This document shows positions 54,036 through 64,000 of a DNA stretch of 64,000 nt, piece after piece; position 1 is the stretch's first letter, and the number at the start of each line of letters is the position of its first letter. The notes under the pieces were generated by a model that saw only the letters and a program-made list of their open reading frames with translations, did not search any database and was not told the origin of the DNA. The position numbers were made by a program, and so were the translations under genes. The stretch is from Rhodospirillaceae bacterium (lineage in GTDB: Bacteria; Pseudomonadota; Alphaproteobacteria; UBA8366; Aestuariispiraceae). The stretch lies in contig PAQY01000016.1 in assembly GCA_002709955.1 (NCBI GenBank), positions 153,501 to 217,500 of the forward strand. The letters are read 5' to 3'.

Positions 54036-55223
54036 ATGTCCACAGAAAACCCAATCGTCATCGTCGGTGCCGCGCGCACGCCCATGGGCAGCTTTCAGGG
54101 CGATTTGAAAGAGGCGACCGCCCCTGAGCTTGGCTCTGTCGCAATCCGTGAGGCACTGTCGCGCGCCGGTGTGTCGGGCGAGGATGTGGGTGAAGTGATC
54201 TTCGGCAATGTGCTGCCCGCCGGTCTGGGTCAGGCCCCGGCGCGTCAGGCCAGCCTGGGGGCGGGTGTGCCCCAGGCTGCAGGTTGTACGACGATCAATA
54301 AAATGTGCGGGTCCGGCATGAAGGCGACGATGCTGGCCCATGATCTGCTGATCGCGGGCAGTGCCGATGTGATGGTCGCGGGCGGGATGGAGAATATGAC
54401 CAACGCGCCCTATCTGTTGCCCAAGGCGCGGGGCGGCATGCGGTTGGGTCATGGTCAGGTGATCGACCATATGTTTCTGGATGGGCTGGAGGATGCCTAT
54501 GACAAGGGCCGCCTGATGGGCACCTTTGCAGAGGAAACCGCCACCCATTATCAGTTCACGCGCGATGCCCAGGATTCCTTTGCCATTGAAAGTTTAACCC
54601 GTGCCCAGAAAGCGCAGGCTGATGGCACATTTGAGGCGGAAATCGCGCCGATCACCCTGAAGACCCGTAAGGGGGAGGTGACGGTCAGTCTGGACGAACA
54701 ACCCCGCACCGCCAATCCGGACAAGATCCCGACCCTGAAGCCCGCCTTTGCAAAGGATGGCACGGTGACGCCCGCCAATTCCTCCTCCATTTCCGATGGT
54801 GCGGCGGCGCTGGTGCTGATGCGTCGATCTGAGGCACAGCGTCGTGGCCTGACCCCGCTGGCAGAGATTGTGTCGCATGCGACCCATGCACAGGCCCCGG
54901 CTTGGTTCACGACCGCCCCGGTCGAGGCAATCCGTAAATGTCTGGACAAGGCGGGTTGGTCGAAAGACGCGGTGGATATGTATGAGGTCAATGAGGCTTT
55001 CGCGGTTGTGGCCATGGCGGCGATGCATGACCTTGACCTGCCCCATGATAAGGTGAACATCCATGGTGGTGCCTGTGCATTGGGTCATCCAATTGGCGCG
55101 TCGGGTGCGCGGATCTTGGTGACATTGCTGAATGCCTTAAAGAAATATGATCTGCAGACGGGCATCGCGTCCTTGTGCATTGGCGGTGGAGAGGCTACGG
55201 CCATGGCGGTAAAGCGCCTGTAA
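54036..55223 (+). CDS. acetyl-CoA C-acyltransferase (thiolase)
   Basis: 395 residues from the ATG at 54036 (AGGGAG 9 bases upstream). Active-site Cys91 in NKMCGSGM, His in GGACALGHPIGASG and Cys in LCIGGGEA. Acetoacetyl-CoA or 3-oxoacyl-CoA thiolase; in this cluster it can split acetoacetyl-CoA derived from leucine. It needs either a promoter inside the antisense gene or readthrough past it. Confidence 0.95.
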   Translation: MSTENPIVIVGAARTPMGSFQGDLKEATAPELGSVAIREALSRAGVSGEDVGEVIFGNVLPAGLGQAPARQASLGAGVPQAAGCTTINKMCGSGMKATMLAHDLLIAGSADVMVAGGMENMTNAPYLLPKARGGMRLGHGQVIDHMFLDGLEDAYDKGRLMGTFAEETATHYQFTRDAQDSFAIESLTRAQKAQADGTFEAEIAPITLKTRKGEVTVSLDEQPRTANPDKIPTLKPAFAKDGTVTPANSSSISDGAAALVLMRRSEAQRRGLTPLAEIVSHATHAQAPAWFTTAPVEAIRKCLDKAGWSKDAVDMYEVNEAFAVVAMAAMHDLDLPHDKVNIHGGACALGHPIGASGARILVTLLNALKKYDLQTGIASLCIGGGEATAMAVKRL

Positions 55224-55243
55224 CGACAGTTAGGAGAATGCCC

Positions 55244-55906
55244 ATGCCAACCATTCTGATTACTGGTGCCAATCGCGGAATTGGTCATCGCCTGACCGAA
55301 TTGTATCGCGATGACGGGTGGGACGTGATTGCCGCCTGTCGCAATCCAGGTTCGGCGGATTTGGTGGGGGAGCCTTTGACGCTGGATGTTGCTGATGAAG
55401 CTTCTGTGGCGGCCGCGGCAAAATCATTGGCGGGGCGTCCCATTGATGTCTTGTGGAACAATGCCGGGGTCTATCTGGACAAGGGTCAGATGTTGATGGA
55501 CCTGTCTGCGCAGGAATGGCTGGAAACCTTCCGCGTCAACACGATTGCGCCAATCCTGTTATGTCGTGCCCTGCTGGAAAACGTGGCGGCCTCTACCCAT
55601 CGCAAGCTGGCCTTCACGACCAGCAAGATGGGGTCTGTTGCCCTGAATTCCGGGGGTGCCTATGCCTATCGATCCTCCAAGTCCGCCTTGAATATGGCGG
55701 TATCCAGCTTGGCAAAAGAACTGGCCCCGCGTGATATCAGAACCGTGGTGATGCATCCTGGATGGGTGCGTACGGATATGGGGGGATCCGGGGCAGATAT
55801 TGATACCAACCAGTCTGCCGGTGGCATGAAAGCCGTCGTTGATGGGCTGGGTGTGGGCCAAACAGGTCAATTCTTTAATTATGATGGAAAGGAGCTTCCC
55901 TGGTGA
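55244..55906 (+). CDS. SDR-family oxidoreductase
   Basis: 220 residues from the ATG at 55244 (TAGGAG seven bases upstream; ATG 55238 is too close to it). Cofactor motif TGANRGIG, catalytic YRSSK, and the NNAGVYLDKG segment. Of the C-factor-like/short SDR group. The substrate is unknown. It lies 20 bases after the thiolase and ends overlapping the carbonic anhydrase start by four bases. Confidence 0.87.
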   Translation: MPTILITGANRGIGHRLTELYRDDGWDVIAACRNPGSADLVGEPLTLDVADEASVAAAAKSLAGRPIDVLWNNAGVYLDKGQMLMDLSAQEWLETFRVNTIAPILLCRALLENVAASTHRKLAFTTSKMGSVALNSGGAYAYRSSKSALNMAVSSLAKELAPRDIRTVVMHPGWVRTDMGGSGADIDTNQSAGGMKAVVDGLGVGQTGQFFNYDGKELPW

Positions 55907-56553
55907 ATCCAATCAATCGACTGCTGGCGGGGTATCGCAGCTATCGGGCGCTGTATCATGAAAAGCGCGGCGACCTGACCCGGCAATTGGCGGAAGAAGG
56001 GCAGAAGCCGGAAATCATGGTCATCGCTTGTTCGGACAGTCGCGTTGACCCGGCGATCCTGTTCAATGCGGATCCAGGCGAAATATTCGTGGTACGCAAC
56101 GTTGCGGCCCTGGTGCCCCCCTACAGTCCCGATTCATCCCATCACGGGACATCGTCGGCGATTGAATTTGCGGTGAAGGATCTGGGCGTTCGGGAAATCG
56201 TTATTCTGGGGCACCATAAATGCGGTGGTGTGCAGGCCATGCGCTCCATCCATCAGGGCAATAAGCTGGAAGATCGGGAATTTATCGGGGCGTGGATGGC
56301 ATTGGCAGAAGATGCCTGTGCCATGCATGGTGCCGATGATCCGGGGTCAGAAGCTGCCGTGGAAATGGCGACGATCAAGACCTCCATTCGCAATTTGAAA
56401 AGCTTCCCCTGGATTCTAAGCCGGGTCGATGACGGCTCATTACGTCTGCATGGCTGGTGGTTTGATATCAATACCGGCAACATGCTGGCCCATGATCCGA
56501 AAACCGGTCAGTTCAGCATTGTCGACAGCGTGCCAGATCTTATGGGCAAATAA
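55903..56553 (+). CDS. beta-carbonic anhydrase
   Basis: 216 residues from a GTG that overlaps the SDR stop. Zinc ligands Cys43, His104 and Cys107 with the Asp45/Arg47 dyad (CSDSR; HHKCGG) are all visible, typical of the beta class. It interconverts CO2 and bicarbonate. Being inside a cluster that encodes methylcrotonyl-CoA carboxylase, which consumes bicarbonate, it may supply that step. Confidence 0.94.
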   Translation: MNPINRLLAGYRSYRALYHEKRGDLTRQLAEEGQKPEIMVIACSDSRVDPAILFNADPGEIFVVRNVAALVPPYSPDSSHHGTSSAIEFAVKDLGVREIVILGHHKCGGVQAMRSIHQGNKLEDREFIGAWMALAEDACAMHGADDPGSEAAVEMATIKTSIRNLKSFPWILSRVDDGSLRLHGWWFDINTGNMLAHDPKTGQFSIVDSVPDLMGK

Positions 56554-56594
56554 CGCCAGCAGGGCGGGGCCGACTGATATAGGGAGAAACGATC

Positions 56595-57728
56595 GTGATT
56601 TTGACCGAAGAGCAAACCATGATCCGCGATATGGCGCGGCAATTCGCTGTGGAACAATTGGCCCCGAATTCTGCGGATTGGGATCGTGAAGCGCGGTTCC
56701 CGAAAGAAGCCCTGGAGGAGATGGCGCAACTGGGCATGATGGGCATGATGGTCCCGCCCGAATGGGATGGGGCGGGCACCGATACGGTGTCTTATGCCAT
56801 GGCGCTGGAGGAAATTGCCGCGGGCGATGGGTCTGTATCAACGATTATGAGCGTCCATAACTCCGTCGGCTGTATGCCCATCCTGCGCTATGGCACGGAC
56901 GATCAGAAGGAACGGTTTCTAAAGCCTCTCGCACGCGGCGAAATGATCGGTGCCTTTTGCCTGACAGAGGCGCATGCCGGGTCTGATGCTTCTGCTATCA
57001 AGACCAGGGCGCGCAAGGATGGTAATAAATGGGTGATTGATGGGTCGAAACAGTTCATCACCAATGGATCGACTGCGGGCGTTTCCCTGGTCTTTGCTGT
57101 CACCGATCCAGATGCGGGTAAGCGCGGGATTTCTGCCTTTCTGGTCCCCACCGATACCAAGGGGTATGTCGTGGAACGGATCGAAAAAAAGATGGGCCTG
57201 AATGCGTCTGACACCTGCGCCCTGCGGTTCGAAGGGGTGGAGGTAACGCCTGACCTGATGTTGGGCCAGGAAGGCCAGGGTTATAAAATTGCGCTGTCCA
57301 ATCTGGAAGGCGGGCGCATCGGTATTGCCGCCCAGGCCCTGGGCATCGCGCGGGCGGCACTGGACTATGCCGTCGGCTATGCAAAGGAGCGTACCTCCAT
57401 GGGCCAGCCGATCATGCAGCATCAGGCCGTCGGGTTCCGACTGGCCGATGGGGCAACCAAACTGCATGCCGCGCGCCAGATGATCCTGCATGCCGCTGCA
57501 TTGAAAGATGCAGGGGAACCCTGCCTAATCGAAGCCTCCATGGCGAAGCTTTTCGCGACTGAAATGGCAGAAGGTGTGGTTTCTGATGCGCTGCAGACTT
57601 TAGGTGGCTATGGCTTCATGAAGGATTTCCCGCTTGAGCGCATGGCGCGCGATGTGCGGGTGACCAAGATTTACGAGGGGACCAGCGATATCCAACGCAT
57701 GCTGATCGCCCGCTCTCTGGCGGCCTGA
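56595..57728 (+). CDS. acyl-CoA dehydrogenase (butyryl/isobutyryl type)
   Basis: 377 residues from a GTG at 56595 (AGGGAGA upstream). Catalytic Glu361 in KIYEGTSDIQ, the usual C-terminal position, which distinguishes it from the isovaleryl enzyme at 52018. FAD segment GAFCLTEAHAGSDA. It probably handles short straight- or branched-chain acyl-CoA such as isobutyryl- or 2-methylbutyryl-CoA. Confidence 0.92.
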   Translation: MILTEEQTMIRDMARQFAVEQLAPNSADWDREARFPKEALEEMAQLGMMGMMVPPEWDGAGTDTVSYAMALEEIAAGDGSVSTIMSVHNSVGCMPILRYGTDDQKERFLKPLARGEMIGAFCLTEAHAGSDASAIKTRARKDGNKWVIDGSKQFITNGSTAGVSLVFAVTDPDAGKRGISAFLVPTDTKGYVVERIEKKMGLNASDTCALRFEGVEVTPDLMLGQEGQGYKIALSNLEGGRIGIAAQALGIARAALDYAVGYAKERTSMGQPIMQHQAVGFRLADGATKLHAARQMILHAAALKDAGEPCLIEASMAKLFATEMAEGVVSDALQTLGGYGFMKDFPLERMARDVRVTKIYEGTSDIQRMLIARSLAA

Positions 57729-57747
57729 TCGGGCGATAGGGCAAGCC

Positions 57748-58353
57748 ATGGCACAGCAGACACTGGACTTCTATTTCGACTATTCCTCCCCCTATGGCTA
57801 TTTCGCATCAGAAATGGTGGAAGCCCTGGCGGAAAAGCATGGTCGTGTTGTGGTTTGGAAACCAATTCTATTAGGGGCGATTTTTAAGCAGGAAGGGACA
57901 CAATCCCTGGTCAGCTATCCGATGAAGGGGCCGTATTCCAAATATGATATCGAACGGTCCTCCGGATTCTATAACATCCCGTTCCAGTGGCCCCCGGTTT
58001 TCCCCGTCTTGACCGTCAATGCTGCCAGGGCAACGCTGTGGGTTCAGCAGGAATATCCAGAAAAGGCCGTGTCGTTGATTCATGTGGTCTTTCGAAAGGC
58101 CTTTGCAGAAGGGACGGATGTGGCCCAGGTCGCCCCTGTATTGGAAGCGGCAGAGTCAGTCGGTTTGAATTCTGATGAAGTGGCGGCTGTTATCCGGTCA
58201 CAGCCGATGAAAGACCTGTTGAAATCAGAAACGCAAGCGGCGATGGACCGGGGCGTGTTCGGCTCGCCTTTCTTCTTCATTGAGGGAGAGAGATTCTGGG
58301 GCGTTGATCGCATGGATATGATGGATGCCTGGATGACACGGGGCGGTTGGTAA
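57748..58353 (+). CDS. DsbA-fold 2-hydroxychromene-2-carboxylate isomerase family protein
   Basis: 201 residues with the DsbA-like thioredoxin fold of kappa-class GST relatives: FDYSSPYGYFASEMVEAL at the start, GVFGSPFFFIEGERFWGVDRMDMM at the end. No CxxC. Known members isomerise hydroxychromene carboxylate with glutathione, but that substrate makes no sense here, so the role in the leucine cluster is unknown. Gap of 19 bases from the acyl-CoA dehydrogenase. Confidence 0.88.
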   Translation: MAQQTLDFYFDYSSPYGYFASEMVEALAEKHGRVVVWKPILLGAIFKQEGTQSLVSYPMKGPYSKYDIERSSGFYNIPFQWPPVFPVLTVNAARATLWVQQEYPEKAVSLIHVVFRKAFAEGTDVAQVAPVLEAAESVGLNSDEVAAVIRSQPMKDLLKSETQAAMDRGVFGSPFFFIEGERFWGVDRMDMMDAWMTRGGW

Positions 58354-58404
58354 TCCCGAAATGCCGTTGCCCGATACATATATATAGGACTTAAAGGACG
58401 CAGT

Positions 58405-60012
<1,608 letters not shown>

Positions 60013-60022
60013 GAGAGACCCG

Positions 60023-60805
60023 ATGTCCGATCAGAAATTCACAATCCTGCGGGACGGCCCGATTGCGCGTCTGTGCCTGACCAATCCTGATCGCCACAAT
60101 GCCTTTGATGACGATTTGATTCTGGGGCTGACAGAGGCTTTTACGGCATTGGGAATAGAGCCCGATATCCGCGCAGTTGTCTTGGAGGCGCAGGGGAAGA
60201 GTTTTTCTGCTGGAGCCGACCTGAATTGGATGCAGCGCGTGGCTGGCTATTCCTTTGATCAGAATCTGGCCGATGCCGGGGCTCTGGCGGAAATGCTGCG
60301 GGTCATTAATTTTCTGCCCAAGCCGGTGATCGCCCGTGTCCAGGGTGCTGCCTTTGGCGGCGGCGTTGGTCTGGTCGCCTGCTGTGATATCGCCATCGGA
60401 TCGCCCCGCGCCAGTTTCTGCCTGTCGGAAGTAAAACTGGGCATTATCCCCTCTGCGATCAGCCCCTATGTGGTCGATGCCATTGGGGCCCGCGCCGCCC
60501 GTCGCTATTTCCAGACAGCAGAGCGCTTCGATGCGGCGAAAGCACTGGAATTGGGCCTGCTGCATGACGTGGTGGAAGAAGACGCCCTGGATGGTGCCAT
60601 TGACGGGGTGATTCAATCAATCCTGTCTGTCGGCCCCATCGCCGCGCGGGAAGCAAAAGACCTGGTTTTCGCCGTTGATCGCCCCATCACCCCACAGGTG
60701 ATCGACGATACTGTTCACCGCATCGCCCGCCTGCGCGCCACACCGGAAGCGAAGGAAGGCATGGCCGCCTTTTTTGAGAAACGGAGTCCCGCATGGAAAA
60801 AGTAG
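60023..60805 (+). CDS. liuC: methylglutaconyl-CoA hydratase
   Basis: 260 residues from the ATG at 60023 (AGGAGAG upstream). Crotonase motifs GKSFSAGADLNWM and GAAFGGGVGLVACCDIAI, with ADLNWM typical of the LiuC group. It hydrates 3-methylglutaconyl-CoA to HMG-CoA. Its 3' end overlaps the next gene by 13 bases. Confidence 0.94.
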   Translation: MSDQKFTILRDGPIARLCLTNPDRHNAFDDDLILGLTEAFTALGIEPDIRAVVLEAQGKSFSAGADLNWMQRVAGYSFDQNLADAGALAEMLRVINFLPKPVIARVQGAAFGGGVGLVACCDIAIGSPRASFCLSEVKLGIIPSAISPYVVDAIGARAARRYFQTAERFDAAKALELGLLHDVVEEDALDGAIDGVIQSILSVGPIAAREAKDLVFAVDRPITPQVIDDTVHRIARLRATPEAKEGMAAFFEKRSPAWKK

Positions 60806-61332
60806 ATGTTTTTGCAACGGTAGAGCGGGAGCGCGCCAGTTTCCTGGCGCAGGAGTCTCACAGCCTGGGTCTGCCCAGCCTGTTCTATGGTTCCCTGCGC
60901 GCATCGGCTGTGTTTGAGATTGTCGTTGGGCGATCAATGGACAGTGCGGATATTCAGCCCGTCACCCTGCCCAATCACGAATTGGCGCGAATCATTGCCG
61001 GGGATGGATTTCCAGGTATCTTCCCGACACAGGAAGATACCCTTCTGGATTGTCTGTTGATCCGGGATTTGTCGGCGGAAGAAGCCCTGCGTGTCGCCTG
61101 GTATGAATGGGACGAATACAAGCTGGGCCGATTCACTCTGTCCGATGGTCAACAGGCCCAGGCCTTCGTACCCGATGTTGACGCGATCCATCGCCTGCAT
61201 GGATCCATCGATTTTCAGCCCTGGTCCTTTGAGGATTGGCGCGATCAACATTTGCAGGACGCCATTCCCAATGCACAGCAATGGATGGCGGAAATGCCGG
61301 ATGTAACCCGTCACCTGGCTGCGGCAGAATGA
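60793..61332 (+). CDS. gamma-glutamylcyclotransferase-like (GGACT/AIG2) protein
   Basis: 179 residues, GGCT fold: FYGSLR (about 31-36) forms the substrate loop, and a later segment WYEWDEYKLGRFTLSDGQQAQAFVPD fits the glutamate-containing core (Glu positions are present) followed by a C-terminal helical extension. It overlaps liuC by 13 bases and precedes liuD by 21 bases, so it is in the operon. Such proteins remove gamma-glutamyl groups or bind small molecules; no leucine role is known to me. Confidence 0.65.
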   Translation: MEKVDVFATVERERASFLAQESHSLGLPSLFYGSLRASAVFEIVVGRSMDSADIQPVTLPNHELARIIAGDGFPGIFPTQEDTLLDCLLIRDLSAEEALRVAWYEWDEYKLGRFTLSDGQQAQAFVPDVDAIHRLHGSIDFQPWSFEDWRDQHLQDAIPNAQQWMAEMPDVTRHLAAAE

Positions 61333-61353
61333 TGTTTTTAAAGGGATACAGGA

Positions 61354-63381
61354 ATGTTTAAGCGGATATTGATCGCCAATCGCGGTGAAATCGCCTGTCG
61401 GGTAATCGCAACGGCCCGGCGATTGGGGGTGGAGACGGTCGCGGTCTATTCCGACGCAGATGCAGATGCCCTGCATGTGGCATTGGCCGATCAGGCGGTT
61501 CATATCGGCCCGGCACCGGCCCGGGAAAGTTATCTGCTGGGCGATGTCATTCTTAAGGTTGCCCAGGAAACAGGGGCCGAAGCAATTCATCCCGGCTATG
61601 GGTTCCTGTCAGAAAATGCAGATTTTGCCGAAGCCTGTGAGACGGCGGGCGTCGTGTTCATCGGTCCGCCTGCCAGCGCAATCCGGGCCATGGGGTCCAA
61701 ATCAGAGGCCAAGGCGCTGATGGGCAAGGCGGGTGTTCCGCTGACCCCTGGCTATCATGGGGCCAATCAGGATCCGGATCATTTGCAGTTAGAAGCCGAC
61801 GGGATCGGCTATCCTGTCCTGATCAAGGCATCCGCCGGGGGCGGGGGCAAGGGCATGCGTCTGGTAGAGAAATCCGCGGATTTTCAGGAAGCGCTGGCAT
61901 CGTGCAAACGAGAGGCTGCCTCCAGCTTTGGGGATGATCGGGTTCTGGTGGAACGCTTCGTGACCCGCCCCCGCCATATCGAAATGCAGGTTTTCGCGGA
62001 TGCCAACGGCAATGCCGTTCATCTGTTCGAGCGGGATTGCTCGATCCAGCGTCGCCACCAAAAGGTTGTGGAGGAAGCAACCGCCCCCGGCATGCCTGAA
62101 GACCTGCGCACCAAAATGGGAGCGGCTGCGGTCGCCGCGGCAAAGGCGGTCGGCTATCAGGGAGCCGGGACGGTCGAATTCATCGCCGAGACGAAACCCG
62201 ATGGCACGCCGGGCGATTTCTTCTTTATGGAGATGAATACCCGCCTGCAGGTCGAACATCCGGTGACGGAGGCTGTGACTGGTCAGGATCTGGTGGAATG
62301 GCAATTGCGCGTTGCCTCGGGGGAAAGGCTGCCGATGGATCAGGCAGAGATTTTCGCCTTTGGTCACGCTGTCGAGGTGCGCCTGTATGCCGAAGACCCG
62401 GATGGCGGTTTCCTGCCTTCCATCGGCACCCTGACCCATCTGCGCTTTCCGGAAGAAAGTGATGGGGTGCGTATTGATACCGGTGTGCGTCAGGGGGATT
62501 CGATTTCTCCTTATTATGATCCGATGATCGCCAAAGTGATCGCCCAGGGGGATGATCGCGATCAGGCCATCGCAACCCTTATCCAGGCCCTGCGGGAAAC
62601 AGAGGTTGCGGGGATTTCCACCAACCGTGATTTTCTGATCCGGGTTCTGTCTCATCCTGATTTCAAATCCGGGATGCTGGATACTGGATTCATCGCGGCA
62701 AAAGAGGATGTGCTATTGCCGGGCAAGGCGCGCGCCTCGGCAACTGCCTTGATCCTTGCCAGCGTGTTGACTCTCGACACGCAAGCCAAAGCGGCACGCG
62801 AGATTGCTGTCGCTGGGTCGGATCCTCATAGTCCCTGGGCACATACCAATGGGTGGCGCCTTAGTGACGCTGCGACCGTGGACTTGATCTTCCAGGATGC
62901 AGAGGGTGCTTGTCACATCGCAGCATTTTGTAAAGACGGAGCCTGGCAGATTGATCTCGCGTCGGGCGACACGCATTCGGCGGTACTGATGGACCGGACG
63001 GATGATCGGCTCATCGGCCGCATTAATGGTATCCGGTATGATATCGGCTATACCCAGACCGGGGATCGCATCACGGTGTTTCTGGGCGATCAGACGATCA
63101 GCCTAGTTCAGGTAGACCCCTTTGCGATGGCTGCGGGGACGGAACAGTTGGACCATGCGCTGACCGCACCGATGCCTGGCAAAGTAACCGCCGTTTTTGT
63201 CTCCGTAGGGGAGACTGTGACGGCCGGACAATCGCTGATGATTCTGGAAGCGATGAAAATGGAACACACCATAAAGGCCCCGGCAGAGGGAATCGTCGCA
63301 ACGCTTCCCTTCGCGGTTGGGGAACAGGTGCCAGACAGTGCCGTTCTGATTACTTTTGAGGAGCCAGAGTCAGCACCATGA
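61354..63381 (+). CDS. liuD: methylcrotonyl-CoA carboxylase biotin-carboxylase (alpha) subunit
   Basis: 675 residues: biotin carboxylase domain (1-450; ANRGEIACRV, KASAGGGGKGMRLV, MEMNTRLQVEHPVTE), BT-type linker, and the C-terminal biotinyl domain with Lys635 in EAMKMEHT. ATP- and bicarbonate-dependent; biotinylated by BirA. It overlaps liuE by four bases (ATGA). AAAGGG and AGGA precede the ATG. Confidence 0.97.
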   Translation: MFKRILIANRGEIACRVIATARRLGVETVAVYSDADADALHVALADQAVHIGPAPARESYLLGDVILKVAQETGAEAIHPGYGFLSENADFAEACETAGVVFIGPPASAIRAMGSKSEAKALMGKAGVPLTPGYHGANQDPDHLQLEADGIGYPVLIKASAGGGGKGMRLVEKSADFQEALASCKREAASSFGDDRVLVERFVTRPRHIEMQVFADANGNAVHLFERDCSIQRRHQKVVEEATAPGMPEDLRTKMGAAAVAAAKAVGYQGAGTVEFIAETKPDGTPGDFFFMEMNTRLQVEHPVTEAVTGQDLVEWQLRVASGERLPMDQAEIFAFGHAVEVRLYAEDPDGGFLPSIGTLTHLRFPEESDGVRIDTGVRQGDSISPYYDPMIAKVIAQGDDRDQAIATLIQALRETEVAGISTNRDFLIRVLSHPDFKSGMLDTGFIAAKEDVLLPGKARASATALILASVLTLDTQAKAAREIAVAGSDPHSPWAHTNGWRLSDAATVDLIFQDAEGACHIAAFCKDGAWQIDLASGDTHSAVLMDRTDDRLIGRINGIRYDIGYTQTGDRITVFLGDQTISLVQVDPFAMAAGTEQLDHALTAPMPGKVTAVFVSVGETVTAGQSLMILEAMKMEHTIKAPAEGIVATLPFAVGEQVPDSAVLITFEEPESAP

Positions 63382-64000
63382 CGGACCGGGTACGAATCGT
63401 CGAAATGGGCCCTCGCGATGGGCTGCAGAATGAAAAGGCAGCGGTTTCGACAGAGGATAAGGTGCACTTGATCCATCTGCTGAACCAGACCGGGTTACCA
63501 GCAATTGAGGTTGGCAGTTTCGTCTCCCCGAAATGGGTACCGAAAATGGCAGATTCCGGGCTGGTGTTTGACCGGATTGAAAAATTGCCCGGCATTTCCT
63601 ATCCAATGCTGACCCCGAATATGAAAGGGTTGGAGGCGGCGCTTGCCCATAATGTGCAAGAGGTTGCCGTATTCGCCGCTGCGTCAGAAAGTTTTTCACA
63701 GCGCAACATTAATTGCTCCATCGCGGACTCGATTGATCGCTTCACGGATGTCTGTAGGCAGGCACTGGATGCGGGTCTTAAAGTACGGGGCTATATTTCC
63801 TGTGTTCTGGGCTGCCCTTATGAAGGACGCATTGCCCCCCAGGCTGTGGCGGATGTTGCTGACAGGCTGTTCCGGTTGGGATGCTATGAAATTTCCCTTG
63901 GGGATACGATCGGGACCGGTACGCCGGTTGAAACCAGGGCGTTGATCCAGGCTGTCTCGCAAAAGGTGCCGATGGATCAGATCGCCGGTCATTTTCATGA
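63378..64000 (+). CDS. liuE: hydroxymethylglutaryl-CoA lyase, 3' truncated by window edge
   Basis: The first 207 codons. VRIVEMGPRDGLQNE at the start (metal-binding Asp), SFVSPKWVPKMAD, the catalytic Cys-adjacent motif GCPYEG (residue about 151) and the metal-ligand HFHD at the last codons seen. It cleaves HMG-CoA to acetoacetate and acetyl-CoA, finishing the leucine pathway. Translationally coupled to liuD. Confidence 0.96.
   Translation, partial: MTDRVRIVEMGPRDGLQNEKAAVSTEDKVHLIHLLNQTGLPAIEVGSFVSPKWVPKMADSGLVFDRIEKLPGISYPMLTPNMKGLEAALAHNVQEVAVFAAASESFSQRNINCSIADSIDRFTDVCRQALDAGLKVRGYISCVLGCPYEGRIAPQAVADVADRLFRLGCYEISLGDTIGTGTPVETRALIQAVSQKVPMDQIAGHFH

Noticed and set aside
54003..54548. 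N-terminal extension of the minus-strand gene ending at 53208
   Set aside because: The added 182 residues are antisense to the thiolase active-site region and have no hydrophobic or domain structure; the ATG at 54002 is preferred.

Overview
The window looks like chromosomal DNA of a metabolically versatile, probably marine, alphaproteobacterium (Rhodospirillales-like). I infer this from gene style: GlxA-type regulators, TRAP transporters, a two-gene indolepyruvate oxidoreductase, aerobic-type CobT/CobS/CobP cobalamin genes and a LiuR-type leucine cluster. No 16S or other decisive marker is present. Most genes are moderately GC-rich. A few orphan genes are visibly AT-richer (21387-22457, 28692-29760, 53208-54002) and look like accessory insertions. 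There is no phage, plasmid, transposase or CRISPR signature.

Layout. 1-15 kb is a catabolic region: the 3' end of an unknown gene; an ornithine cyclodeaminase/mu-crystallin reductase; a minus-strand operon of a TMADH-like flavoprotein, an enolase-superfamily enzyme and a GlxA regulator; a divergent alpha-methylacyl-CoA racemase-like protein; a MarR regulator; and a compact minus-strand operon dctP-dctQ-dctM-iorA-iorB. That operon couples a TRAP carrier to a 2-oxoacid (aryl pyruvate) ferredoxin oxidoreductase and is preceded by a 9-bp inverted repeat. 15-21 kb holds a 2H phosphoesterase, two tandem PAS-family genes, greA and carB. 21-29 kb holds an orphan secreted protein, an ArsC-like reductase, an amine-oxidase-type flavoprotein, an EamA exporter, a non-pyrrolysine MttB homologue followed by a second GlxA regulator, and a crotonase. 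30-33 kb holds ferredoxin-NADP reductase and formate-THF ligase.

32.7-38.4 kb is a cobalamin lower-ligand block (cobT on the minus strand; cobS-cobC-cobP-CobW on the plus strand) beside an APH/kinase fusion. 38.4-49 kb contains an FMN reductase, a highly structured 262-nt inverted-repeat element between divergent genes, a glutamine amidotransferase, typA, a beta-hydroxyacid dehydrogenase, acylphosphatase, lipB, tRNA-Leu(GAG), maeB and mgtE. 49.6-64 kb is an EamA exporter and then a leucine/isovalerate degradation cluster: LiuR-type MerR regulator with a palindromic operator, two hotdog thioesterases (one truncated), isovaleryl-CoA dehydrogenase, thiolase, SDR, beta-carbonic anhydrase, a second acyl-CoA dehydrogenase, a DsbA-fold isomerase, methylcrotonyl-CoA carboxylase beta, methylglutaconyl-CoA hydratase, a gamma-glutamylcyclotransferase-like gene, MCC alpha, and HMG-CoA lyase running off the end.

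How the parts fit: the right-hand cluster encodes the enzymes from isovaleryl-CoA to acetoacetate plus acetyl-CoA, and its carbonic anhydrase could supply bicarbonate to MCC. The left-hand cluster is best read as uptake and oxidation of amino-acid-derived or N-methylated compounds, but its substrates cannot be read from sequence. The strongest unexplained object is the multi-branched inverted-repeat element at 39118-39379.
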